Source of the DNA: Bacteroidales bacterium
GTDB taxonomy: Bacteria; Bacteroidota; Bacteroidia; Bacteroidales; 4484-276
Direction of reading: 5' to 3'
Assembly: GCA_014860585.1 (NCBI GenBank)
Contig: JACZJL010000052.1
Coordinates: 1-34,050, forward strand
DNA: 34,050 bases
Every line of letters starts with the position of its first letter. Position 1 is the first letter of the stretch. Shown here piece by piece: positions 26,390 to 34,050 of the stretch. Both the position numbers and the translations under genes were made by a program. The notes below the pieces were generated by a model, which was not told the origin of the DNA, did no database searches, and was given only the letters and a program-made list of their open reading frames with translations.

Positions 26390-26939
26390 TGATTGAGCGG
26401 ATGACCTCCTCCACTTTCATTTCAAGCTCCGCTACTGATCCTGTATTTTCAAAAACAAAATCTGCCATTTGGATGCAATGCTTCAGGTTCTGCTTGTTGG
26501 GATCGTTTGTTGTCATCTCACGCTTTTCGTTTTGGATAAAAGTAGCAAAATCGATGTGATCGGTTTCGGATGCACGTTTTTTTATCCGATCAAATCTCAC
26601 TTGCGGTGGGGCATCAACGGCAAAAAGGAAGAAGTTGCCTTTGGCTTTAAGGCTATCTATCTCCCCGGGTGTACGCAAGCTCTCGATCACGCTGTTTTTA
26701 CCTGTTTTTAACGCTTCCCTGTGAAGTTCGTCAACGATATATGAGGATGAATTTTTTGCCCTGAGGTCGTTCGCCACATCGGTCATACTGTTTCTGTCAA
26801 CGGTTAACCCTCGTTTTAGGATTTCCCGGATGAGGTAGTCTCTGACTGAAAAGTGGACAAATTCTTTTTGTTTCACCAGGAAATCCACAATGGTTCCTTT
26901 GCCTGCGCCGAGCGTTCCTGTTATTCCGATGATCAGCAT
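26379..26939 (-). CDS. P-loop nucleotide kinase-like protein (dephospho-CoA kinase/NMP-kinase fold)
   Basis: The 186-residue protein begins with a beta-strand and Walker A, MLIIGITGTLGAGKGT, then FVHFSVRDYL. It has ENTGSVAEL near the end, where dephospho-CoA kinases and relatives have a similar Asn-containing motif. VIESLRTPGEIDSLKAKG and FLFAVDAPPQVRFDRIKKRA, with its Arg-rich lid, match the NMP-kinase/CoaE-like group. It is probably a soluble small-molecule kinase; the substrate is not clear. Its coding end overlaps the dCMP deaminase gene by 11 bases, and it starts five bases after the LOG-family gene. As I recall, fungal dCMP deaminases carry a P-loop domain like this at their N terminus, which makes a role beside the deaminase likely. 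Confidence 0.82.
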   Translation of the reverse strand: MLIIGITGTLGAGKGTIVDFLVKQKEFVHFSVRDYLIREILKRGLTVDRNSMTDVANDLRAKNSSSYIVDELHREALKTGKNSVIESLRTPGEIDSLKAKGNFFLFAVDAPPQVRFDRIKKRASETDHIDFATFIQNEKREMTTNDPNKQNLKHCIQMADFVFENTGSVAELEMKVEEVIRSINAE

Positions 26940-26944
26940 GATTT

Positions 26945-27535
26945 TCAGATTAGATCAAGTTTGAGTCGATCGATCCACTTTTCGGCTTTCATGGGATGGT
27001 ATTGTTCGAGCCGCTGAAGGAGGTTGTTTTCGTCATCGTCGATAATCAGATTCCGCTGATGTTCGGCTCTTACAAACTTTTCGTCAACCGCATGCCCGAT
27101 AAATTTTATCAGATGGTCGAAATAGCCTTCAATATTAAGTAAGCCTGTTGGCTTACTGATGATTTCCAACTGGTTCCAGGTCATGATCTCGAACAACTCG
27201 TCGATCGTTCCAAATCCGCCGGGGAGGGCAATGAAAGCGTCGGATAGATCGGCCATCATTGCTTTGCGCTCGTGCATGCTATTGACCACATACAAGTGGG
27301 TAATATTCTGATGAGCAATCTCTTTGTCTACTATGTGCCGGGGCATAACGCCAATTACCTCTCCCCCGCTTTCAAGCACACTGTCGGCAACCTCCCGCAT
27401 CAGCCCGATGTTCCCGCCACCGTAAACCAGTTTCAGGTGTTTACCGGCAATGAGTTTCCCGAGATTTCTCGCCCTTGCGCTATATTCAGGCTGTCGCCCG
27501 ACACTCGATCCACAAAAAACGCAAACAGATTTCAT
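26945..27535 (-). CDS. LOG-family nucleotide 5'-monophosphate phosphoribohydrolase
   Basis: The 196-residue protein has the two LOG-family signatures: VYGGGNIGLMREVAD and the catalytic/phosphate-binding LPGGFGTIDELFEIMTW, together with MHERKAMM just before. VCVFCGSSVG at the N terminus is also typical. LOG enzymes cleave the N-glycosidic bond of nucleoside monophosphates (cytokinin ribotides in plants; AMP and other NMPs in bacteria), releasing base and ribose-5-phosphate. It is cytoplasmic. It is the first gene of an operon with a P-loop kinase-like protein and a dCMP deaminase, which suggests a job in nucleotide turnover rather than cytokinin formation. Confidence 0.93.
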   Translation of the reverse strand: MKSVCVFCGSSVGRQPEYSARARNLGKLIAGKHLKLVYGGGNIGLMREVADSVLESGGEVIGVMPRHIVDKEIAHQNITHLYVVNSMHERKAMMADLSDAFIALPGGFGTIDELFEIMTWNQLEIISKPTGLLNIEGYFDHLIKFIGHAVDEKFVRAEHQRNLIIDDDENNLLQRLEQYHPMKAEKWIDRLKLDLI

Positions 27536-27551
27536 GATCAGAAATTTGCAG

Positions 27552-27559
27552 CAAAACTA
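27552..27559 (-). promoter_or_regulatory. -7 element for the LOG/kinase/dCMP deaminase operon
   Basis: On the minus strand this reads TAGTTTTG, a match to TAnnTTTG, 16 bases before the start codon. A TTG (27584-27586) lies 24 bases upstream, slightly beyond the usual spacing. Confidence 0.4.
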
Positions 27560-27624
27560 AGGGTTTTGGTGATAATATTCACCCAATGGCTAAATATCGA
27601 TGTTTAATTTCTAAACTTGAGTTT

Positions 27625-30600
27625 TTACTCAACCACTACCCTGATCCCTTGTGAATGCGATGAAAACTCGGGTGCGTACATACATTGGATGGTAGATATG
27701 CCGTTGGAGAAATTACCTGTTTGTGAAGCCACCAAAGGATATTCAAATACATAAACACCTTTCCGCAGGTAATCGAAGAAGAAGTTGGTGGCGGCATCAC
27801 GGGTGCTTTGGTAGTAACCGAGCCCGCCTTTGTATTTGTAGCCGGACAGAACATTGACCGGCTCGAATGCCGAAGCCCGCATGTCCTGCATGTGAACGAA
27901 TTCCATGTCACGGTCAATCCGCAGTTCAATCCGGACGACAACTTTCTCGCCGATCCTGAGTTTATCCCCATCATTTAATGGCTCCAGTATAGTTCCTTCA
28001 GGTTTGTTCCGCTCGACAAACAGCTCTTTTTTGAGCGAAAGTGGAGTTTCATGCGCAGTGATTTTATCCAGGTTTTCAAAATACTGCCAGTAAACGGCTC
28101 CCCAGGCTATCCCTTCGTCGGTTTTGGTCACGCTGATATTTCCCATTTGCGGAGTAATTTCGCCTTTACTCCACGAAGTCTGGAAATAACCGGTCCCTGC
28201 CTCAATCTGGCCAACATCTTTAGTATCCAGTTTTTTACCTGCCATCTCAATTTCCACCAACTTATCGCTTGCAAGCAGGTCGGAACCACGCCTGATAAGG
28301 GCATAAACTGCCTCTACTGTTGCCCGGCTGGTTTTCCAATCTTGTGTTTGCTTCTGTTTTAGCAACCAAATTTTCATCTGGTCAACAGCATTTTTATCGC
28401 CTGCAACTTCGTCAAAAGCCTCAATCATCATGGCTTGCGTTTCAACCGGCGATTGATACCAGAAGTAACCCCGGTCAAGTTTCCAGTACATACCCATTTC
28501 TTCATTTTTGAGTGACCGCTCCCTCAGCGATTTAATGATGAGTGGCGGAACATCCCGATTTTCATAACGGGTAAGTGCAATGGCCAACATCCCTTGCAGG
28601 TATATGTTTTGCTTTTGCCAGTATTTACCCGCCTGGGTTTTGAAATAATTAAATGCCGTCTCGCTGTTTGGATTCATCATGATAAATGAAAAAAAGCTGC
28701 GGGCATACAGGAACTGAATATGTGTTGCCGAGAGGTGGTCTTCATCCATTTTATCCTTATTGTATTTGAGGATTTCCTCATAATCTTCCCTGATGCGGTC
28801 ATCCAGATAACGCACCGCCTTGCTCATCATCCTGTTGACCCGTTCATCACCCAGAGCATCAATAATACGCATCTGGTGCAACTTTCCAAGTCCTTCCACC
28901 ACATTTTGAGTGATATAGCGGCTGTCGGGCATCCCTTCAAACCAGGGGAACCCTCCGTTGGGAGATTGCATTTGCGATAACATCCTGATGGTTGCATCCA
29001 ACCGGTTGTTCATATTGTTCAGGTCGAAAAGCAAGGCAACCCGCTGTTTACGTTCAGCTTCGCTGCGGGCCTGCAAGATCCAGGGTGTTTGTTCCAGTAG
29101 TAAAGCTTTGAGGTCCTGGTTCTTTTCCAGGTTCGAAAGAAAGGTTTCGGGGGTCTGGTTCTTCCAGCTATCGAACACCCGTTTGATCTTTGGATTGGCA
29201 TTGGCCATGAAAAAGGCAATACTGTTGGCGTAAAAAGCGGCAAATACCGACAGCGTGTTTTTGTGGATGGGTTCAGCAATCACAGGCAATGCCTGAATGG
29301 CGTACCATGCGGGATTCGAAGTAAACTCAATAGTCAGGTTCTGATGCTTCAGCGATGTACTTTTATCAGAATCGACAAGTTTTTCAAACCGGAAAGTCTT
29401 CGTCCCAATGCCATTGATTGGCATTGGCAACGACTCAGTAACCAGCATTCTGTTTGGCAGCACCGGGATCGACTTTTCCTCACCATCGGTATAATTTCCT
29501 GCGGTGGCTTTTATACGGTAAGTGATCACCCCATAATCTTCAGGGATAATGATCCGCCATTTGACTGAGGTACTCCGGTTGGCTTCGATAGTAAAATTAT
29601 GGTTATCATTAACTATTTGAAGTTGTTCGTTAATGGGTTGCATGGAAACGGCATCAAAAAATTCAATTGTCGTTGTTCCATTCAGTGCTTCATCCGAAAG
29701 ATTGGTAATTCTTGACGAGAACTGAAGCGTGTCACCCATCCTGAAAAAGCGTGGTGCATTTGGCATCACCATCAGCTTTTTACTGGCCGTAAATTCCTGT
29801 TCGAGCATTCCGGTCATCAAATCCCTGGTATAACCCAATCCCATGAACCGCCATCGGGTAAAAGATTCTGGCAGTGTGAAGCTGATCACTACTTCGCCCT
29901 GCTCGTTGGTTTGTAATTCCGGGTAAAAGAAAGCAGTTTCGTTGAAGTCCCTTCTGACCTGCATTTCATCAAAAACAGTTTTAGCCTTTGGAGGTTCTGC
30001 AGGGGGAGGGGTTACAACACCTGAGCTACTTTCCATCTCTTCCATTTTCAATTCTACCCCCGAATCCATCGAAACATCCATCTCATTTGCTACTGCCATT
30101 CTCGATTTTGGGCCTCCTTCTCCAAGTGAATAAAACATATCAAAACCCATTTCATTAAACCCAAACCAGTTCAGCCGGTCGTATTCATTGATGTTATATG
30201 ACTTGTACTGCCGTAGGGCAAAATCCCACCGGTTTCCTCTTGATACCGAAATGCACCCAAATGACTGCCATGGCGTGATCTGGCCATACTGATGATAAAT
30301 ATCGAAACTCCAGCCATGAGGGACAAAAGCATCGAGCGATGCATCGTACATCGAAGCAAGCATCTGTGCCACCACCTGCTCACCCTTTTTGTTCCTGATA
30401 GTGACTTTCCATTCTTCGCGACTACCTGGCTCCAACTGGCTGCGGAACGTTTCAAAGGCAAGGTCGAGTTGCTTGTTGGTGTAAGGAACGGTAATAATCA
30501 TCGAATTTTTGAATTCTCTTCCGGCGATTACATAAGTGATCTGTACAGAGAAATTCCCTCTGTACTCTTCTTTAATCGGAACTTTTATATGTTTTTGTTC

Positions 30601-33600
30601 TCTGTCGAGCGTAAGCCATTCACGGCTAATCGTTTTCCCCCGATGCTGCACTTCATAAAGTGCCTTTATACTGCGGGCGGCTGTACCGATAAGGAAAGCG
30701 GCTTCTTCGCCCGGCTCGCCGGATGATTTCAAAGGGGTGAACCAGGAGTATTCGATGAGTGGCGGCTGTTTGTCGGCAGGGCTGAAGACAGTAAAAAATT
30801 TCAGGGTTTCCACCGGATTCCCAAATACATCAGTCGCTGTAAGTTTTATTGAATACTTTCCTGCCTTCCAGGTTGAAAGATTTTCGGGATTCAGCAGCGA
30901 ATCGGTTTTGGTATTCAGTGTTTTAGAAAATACGATTTCAACTTTTTCCCACTTTTCAGGGTTTGTTTCATCGCTATATATCCGATCAGGAAAATCCAAA
31001 CTAAAAGTTTCTTGATCCATTAAAAAGAAATCAGGCTTTCCCCAGAGCCGGTCAATATAGAGTTTACCCGGGTCTTTGAGTAATGAAATTTCTGCTTTTA
31101 CTGTTGTTTCCTGTTTTACTCCGTTTAAGTTAACGGATTCAAGATTAAATTTTTGTTTAACAGAACGATCGAGTTTTTCAGGGATATCCACGTTGAGGAA
31201 AAGCGCGTCATAGCCAACGGATACACTATGTTCGCCAGCCTGAGTTTCGCCACTGACATCGGTTACTGATGCATACACCGTGTATTGGAAAACCGGCTTA
31301 TGATCCCGGCTTAACGACTGATCAGGAATGGCATTGAAACTTATGTTGAATTTTCCATTCCCGTCGGTAATGGTTTCACCAGAGAGCAATTCCATCTCTG
31401 GTGAATCCGGGAAAAAGCCGCGATAATACATCCATCTGTAAGGGAAAGTACTCCGGCGAACGACCCGGTATTTAACATTCGCGCCGTCGATCACATTTCC
31501 TGCATATCCTTTCACTGTTCCGTCAACTGTGACTTCGGTGTTGAGCTTGAAACTACCGGTTACCGGTTCGAAAGTCACTTCAAAAGTGGGTCTTTTATAA
31601 TCTTCTACACTGAAAACGGCGCTTCCGGAGCTGTTCCTGATGGTCATCTGGCCGTTGAGCATTCCGGTCGGAATTGTAAACGAACCATTCACGGCGCCAT
31701 ATTCGTTTGTTTTGAGATCCAGGGCTGAAATCATTTGATAGTTGACATCAAAAAACTCAATCCGGGTGGGGTGTCCTGCTTTAATCTCCTGCTTATCTCC
31801 GGTTCTTTCCAAAACAATGGCTTTGAAATAAACTGTCTGTCCCGGGCGATAAATAGCCCTGTCGGTAAAAAAGAAAGTCCTCAGTTCAGGTCTGGCCTCA
31901 ATTCCTCTTTGTGGCCCGACATAGAAATTAGATGCAGGGAAAAATACATCGTCTTTTTGAATAAATTCCAACGTAACCGTGGCATTTCCTTGAGTATTGA
32001 CAGGCTCAATCCTGAAATAACCATTGCGATCAGTGGTGTAGGTTTTCATGAGATTGTCGATGTATTCCCTGGTTTTGAAATCGTAATCGCGGGTAAAAGC
32101 TCTTACGGTTACATCGCGCAGCGGGGTTCCTTTCCCGCGGTCGAGCACATAAAACTCATGTCCGCCATTTTCCATGCGCTGAGCGATGAATGTCAGTTTT
32201 GTCTCCCAGAAATCAGCCCAGGCCACTTCGGCGTCTTTGCCGTTAAAACTCTCGCTGCCAGATGCCATCAGGATGTAGAAACCGTTGCTGAGTGCTGGGA
32301 TTTTGAATTCGGTGGAATGGTTCTGGAAGTCCAATTCGTTGGGGACAACAAGCTGCCAGGTTTGTTCGGGCTGGATTTTCAATAACCTTGTAGCCAGGTC
32401 GGCGGCAGGCACCCTCCAGGCAATTTTCTGGTATTCACGATAATCCATCCTGATCAACCGGAAATAGATTTTACTGTAATTTCTCCAATTCAGTAAGCCA
32501 ACAGAGGGCTTTCCGGGTAAATTGGCAAATTCAGTCTGAAGAGATAGGCCGGGCTTGACAAGTTCATCAACTAGAATCCGGCAATTTTCAGCGCCCGCCG
32601 ATGTCGGAAATTTTTTGATGGCTTCCTCGCAAATCTCGACCGCTTTTTTACGTTCCCATCGAAAATCATCACCAGTTTGCGGGTTATATTTTCCAGCCTG
32701 CATTTCGTGATATTTGGCCAGTTCAAACGACACATCTGCTGAATGTTCTGAAGTATTATATTTCTGTTTAAGGCTGGTCAGTGCATTGAAATAAAGTCCG
32801 TCAGCATTGTCAATAACGGCATTAGCCCTGATAAACTCAAGGCGTTTCAGGTCTGCGTCAATCAATGCCTGCGGGTTTTTATCGCCAAGGTGAAATTTCA
32901 ACAATTGCTGGTAAATAATGATGATCTGTGCGGTGAAAGTGCTTTCCCTGTTTTCGGGTCTCGTTAGGTTGATAAACCGCCCGGCACTAGCGAAATAGTC
33001 AGGGTTGTCGGGTTTAAACTGGTCGGCAGCAACCGTTATTCCTGACTCTCCCGAAGCAAAAAAATCGATGGCCCGGTAAGCCAGGAAATCAAAAAGGGTA
33101 GGTCTGAATAATTTGGAATCTTTTTTCTCCTCCAGAATGGCTGAGAAAGCGTTCAGATCAATTTCCTGAAGTTGCTCGGCAGGCTTGATGGAAGCCTTGT
33201 AGTGTGCAGCGGCTGTTGAGAGCAAAGTGTGCGCATCCCAGGTTCGGAAATCTTCACCGGGAACACCTTGTATTCTTCCTCTATCCATAATCTGGTAACG
33301 GTTGACCTGGAAATAGCGCATGTACAGGTCGCCCAGTATCGAATGTAAAATCTCCTGTCCGGGGAAAGTGGCCGTTTCGATCTCTTTTTTTGTGTTTTCG
33401 ATCACTTTGTACAAATGATCTTCTTCAAAATCTGCCATCAGTTTAATGCGATACAAATTGGCCTTAATTATCTGCGGAGTATTTTGCCCGTCCTTTGCCA
33501 TCCGATAAACATCGTCGACAATTTCAAGGGCTGAGCGGGGTTGGCCAATATTGGCGAGTGAATCAACCTTTTTCCAGTTCTCAGCAAAATCGTTTTCCAT

Positions 33601-33678
33601 GGGGGGTTTGTTTGCGGTGATAAAAATGATCAGAGCGATAATAGCTGCTGCGAGCAACGCCGGTTTCAATAACTTCAT
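27625..33678 (-). CDS. Large alpha-2-macroglobulin-like envelope protein without the thioester motif
   Basis: The 2017-residue protein starts with KLLKPALLAAAIIALIIFIT, an uncleaved anchor or signal peptide without a lipobox Cys. Residues about 30-380 are helical repeat-like. The macroglobulin part follows: TDRAIYRPGQTVYFKAIV near 610 (MG2-like), several beta-domains, an acidic Met/Ser/Pro-rich stretch before PPPAEPPKAK (around 1210-1235, bait-like), and the A2M core (AFFYPELQTNEQGEVVISFT, FTRWRFMGLGYT). The thioester domain is present (about 1430-1850, with QMQSPNGGFPWFEGM, SRATVEAVYALI), but where relatives have CxEQ the protein reads Asn1474-Thr-Leu-Ser1477. Bacterial A2Ms trap proteases in the periplasm, often with a PBP1C partner; none is present here. 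It would act as a non-covalent trap or in another way. Length is normal for Bacteroidota A2Ms. Monocistronic. Confidence 0.9.
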   Translation of the reverse strand: MKLLKPALLAAAIIALIIFITANKPPMENDFAENWKKVDSLANIGQPRSALEIVDDVYRMAKDGQNTPQIIKANLYRIKLMADFEEDHLYKVIENTKKEIETATFPGQEILHSILGDLYMRYFQVNRYQIMDRGRIQGVPGEDFRTWDAHTLLSTAAAHYKASIKPAEQLQEIDLNAFSAILEEKKDSKLFRPTLFDFLAYRAIDFFASGESGITVAADQFKPDNPDYFASAGRFINLTRPENRESTFTAQIIIIYQQLLKFHLGDKNPQALIDADLKRLEFIRANAVIDNADGLYFNALTSLKQKYNTSEHSADVSFELAKYHEMQAGKYNPQTGDDFRWERKKAVEICEEAIKKFPTSAGAENCRILVDELVKPGLSLQTEFANLPGKPSVGLLNWRNYSKIYFRLIRMDYREYQKIAWRVPAADLATRLLKIQPEQTWQLVVPNELDFQNHSTEFKIPALSNGFYILMASGSESFNGKDAEVAWADFWETKLTFIAQRMENGGHEFYVLDRGKGTPLRDVTVRAFTRDYDFKTREYIDNLMKTYTTDRNGYFRIEPVNTQGNATVTLEFIQKDDVFFPASNFYVGPQRGIEARPELRTFFFTDRAIYRPGQTVYFKAIVLERTGDKQEIKAGHPTRIEFFDVNYQMISALDLKTNEYGAVNGSFTIPTGMLNGQMTIRNSSGSAVFSVEDYKRPTFEVTFEPVTGSFKLNTEVTVDGTVKGYAGNVIDGANVKYRVVRRSTFPYRWMYYRGFFPDSPEMELLSGETITDGNGKFNISFNAIPDQSLSRDHKPVFQYTVYASVTDVSGETQAGEHSVSVGYDALFLNVDIPEKLDRSVKQKFNLESVNLNGVKQETTVKAEISLLKDPGKLYIDRLWGKPDFFLMDQETFSLDFPDRIYSDETNPEKWEKVEIVFSKTLNTKTDSLLNPENLSTWKAGKYSIKLTATDVFGNPVETLKFFTVFSPADKQPPLIEYSWFTPLKSSGEPGEEAAFLIGTAARSIKALYEVQHRGKTISREWLTLDREQKHIKVPIKEEYRGNFSVQITYVIAGREFKNSMIITVPYTNKQLDLAFETFRSQLEPGSREEWKVTIRNKKGEQVVAQMLASMYDASLDAFVPHGWSFDIYHQYGQITPWQSFGCISVSRGNRWDFALRQYKSYNINEYDRLNWFGFNEMGFDMFYSLGEGGPKSRMAVANEMDVSMDSGVELKMEEMESSSGVVTPPPAEPPKAKTVFDEMQVRRDFNETAFFYPELQTNEQGEVVISFTLPESFTRWRFMGLGYTRDLMTGMLEQEFTASKKLMVMPNAPRFFRMGDTLQFSSRITNLSDEALNGTTTIEFFDAVSMQPINEQLQIVNDNHNFTIEANRSTSVKWRIIIPEDYGVITYRIKATAGNYTDGEEKSIPVLPNRMLVTESLPMPINGIGTKTFRFEKLVDSDKSTSLKHQNLTIEFTSNPAWYAIQALPVIAEPIHKNTLSVFAAFYANSIAFFMANANPKIKRVFDSWKNQTPETFLSNLEKNQDLKALLLEQTPWILQARSEAERKQRVALLFDLNNMNNRLDATIRMLSQMQSPNGGFPWFEGMPDSRYITQNVVEGLGKLHQMRIIDALGDERVNRMMSKAVRYLDDRIREDYEEILKYNKDKMDEDHLSATHIQFLYARSFFSFIMMNPNSETAFNYFKTQAGKYWQKQNIYLQGMLAIALTRYENRDVPPLIIKSLRERSLKNEEMGMYWKLDRGYFWYQSPVETQAMMIEAFDEVAGDKNAVDQMKIWLLKQKQTQDWKTSRATVEAVYALIRRGSDLLASDKLVEIEMAGKKLDTKDVGQIEAGTGYFQTSWSKGEITPQMGNISVTKTDEGIAWGAVYWQYFENLDKITAHETPLSLKKELFVERNKPEGTILEPLNDGDKLRIGEKVVVRIELRIDRDMEFVHMQDMRASAFEPVNVLSGYKYKGGLGYYQSTRDAATNFFFDYLRKGVYVFEYPLVASQTGNFSNGISTIQCMYAPEFSSHSQGIRVVVE

Positions 33679-33886
33679 AAGTGATGATTTTTTTAAATTT
33701 CCGGATTATTAAACAACAATTGTGCAAAAGGAACAATCAACCTATTTTGTTTCATTCGCCAACAAAGGTGCAACAATTGAACGAAATGGAAATGGGAATC
33801 GAAGGAATTTTTGAACGACGATTGGATCATAACCCAATGCTAGCATACAAATTGGGAGAAAAATGCACTATTTTCTTTAGCTTCTG

Positions 33887-34050
33887 TTAGTAAAACATTC
33901 CTTTTAAATACGATTTTGTTTTTTCCATTTTCGGGTCTTCAAAAATTTGTTTTGCCGGGCCTTGTTCGATGATCTCACCAAGATACATGAAGATGACGTG
34001 ATCGGCGATGCGCCTTGCCTGGCGGAGGATGTGGGTAACAAGAACAATCG
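33887..34050 (-). CDS. pstB: PstB-like phosphate ABC transporter ATPase, C-terminal part only
   Basis: The frame enters from beyond the right edge and ends at TAA 33887-33889. The visible 54 codons encode the end of an ABC ATPase: [20 protein letters not shown] (the H-loop His in VTH), then [20 protein letters not shown] and a tail ending YLKGMFY. The MYLGE, E-x-G-P and QIF-x-x-P-K elements are those of PstB, the ATPase of high-affinity phosphate import. The Walker motifs lie outside the window, so another member of the family is possible. The 208 bases between its stop and the alpha-2-macroglobulin start hold no clear gene. Confidence 0.75.
   Translation of the reverse strand, partial: IVLVTHILRQARRIADHVIFMYLGEIIEQGPAKQIFEDPKMEKTKSYLKGMFY

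Noticed and set aside
33681-33890. Plus-strand frame of 69 codons between the A2M and PstB-like genes
   Set aside because: It overlaps the upstream regions of a minus-strand gene, shows no motif, and its start lies in the A2M leader; probably non-coding.

Overview
The window looks like a chromosomal segment of a Bacteroidota bacterium, probably an environmental, Bacteroidales-like lineage. The evidence is: two secreted proteins with type IX secretion C-terminal sorting domains and lamin-tail domains; a TonB-dependent receptor with an N-terminal carboxypeptidase-regulatory-like domain; many lipoproteins; several TAnnTTTG (-7) promoter elements typical of the phylum; and little Shine-Dalgarno use. 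There is no phage, insertion sequence, CRISPR array or rRNA. One tRNA (Cys, GCA) is present.

Layout. 1-2 kb: the 3' part of a secreted beta-helix/lamin-tail/T9SS protein. 2.0-6.3 kb (minus): a probable operon running hutH-like ammonia-lyase, small RelA/SpoT-type HD hydrolase, two paralogous four-helix membrane proteins, a second HD phosphohydrolase, and a lipoprotein. 6.6-7.0 kb: a lipoprotein pseudogene with two in-frame stops and a frameshift. 7.1-9.1 kb: an MbnP-like lipoprotein and its di-haem MbnH/MauG-like partner. 9.2-11.9 kb: a YbiT-type ABC-F protein and an atypical SDR, closed by a bidirectional terminator next to tRNA-Cys. 12.3-13.6 kb (minus): a PepSY-like exported protein and a DUF2490-like barrel. 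13.7-13.9 kb: a remnant of a ParE/RelE-type toxin. 13.9-14.6 kb (minus): a small membrane protein and a conserved CCPxFDPxPWD family protein. 14.7-17.9 kb: a TonB-dependent receptor divergent from a PAS-LuxR regulator, with a perfect inverted repeat between them. 18.1-20.4 kb: a CotH/lamin-tail/T9SS protein. 20.5-22.2 kb: lipoproteins, a coiled-coil protein and a second possible lipoprotein remnant. 22.6-24.4 kb: typA. 24.6-25.7 kb (minus): a FabH-like ketosynthase. 25.9-27.5 kb (minus): an operon of LOG-family phosphoribohydrolase, P-loop kinase-like protein and dCMP deaminase. 27.6-33.7 kb (minus): a 2017-residue alpha-2-macroglobulin-like protein. 33.9 kb to the end: the C-terminal part of a PstB-like ABC ATPase.

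Most of the window is ordinary core and envelope biology. The points most worth a second look are active-site departures in recognisable families and some unusual gene neighbourhoods. The ammonia-lyase has Ala-Cys-Gly where the MIO cofactor is normally made from Ala-Ser-Gly. The alpha-2-macroglobulin has Asn-Thr-Leu-Ser where the CxEQ thioester should be. The ABC-F protein has lost Walker A and the catalytic Glu of its second nucleotide-binding domain. The pair of HD-fold hydrolases around duplicated membrane proteins, the LOG/kinase/dCMP-deaminase operon and the palindrome at the receptor/regulator divergence are the best candidates for undescribed functional units. I see no multi-gene system that I can confidently call new.
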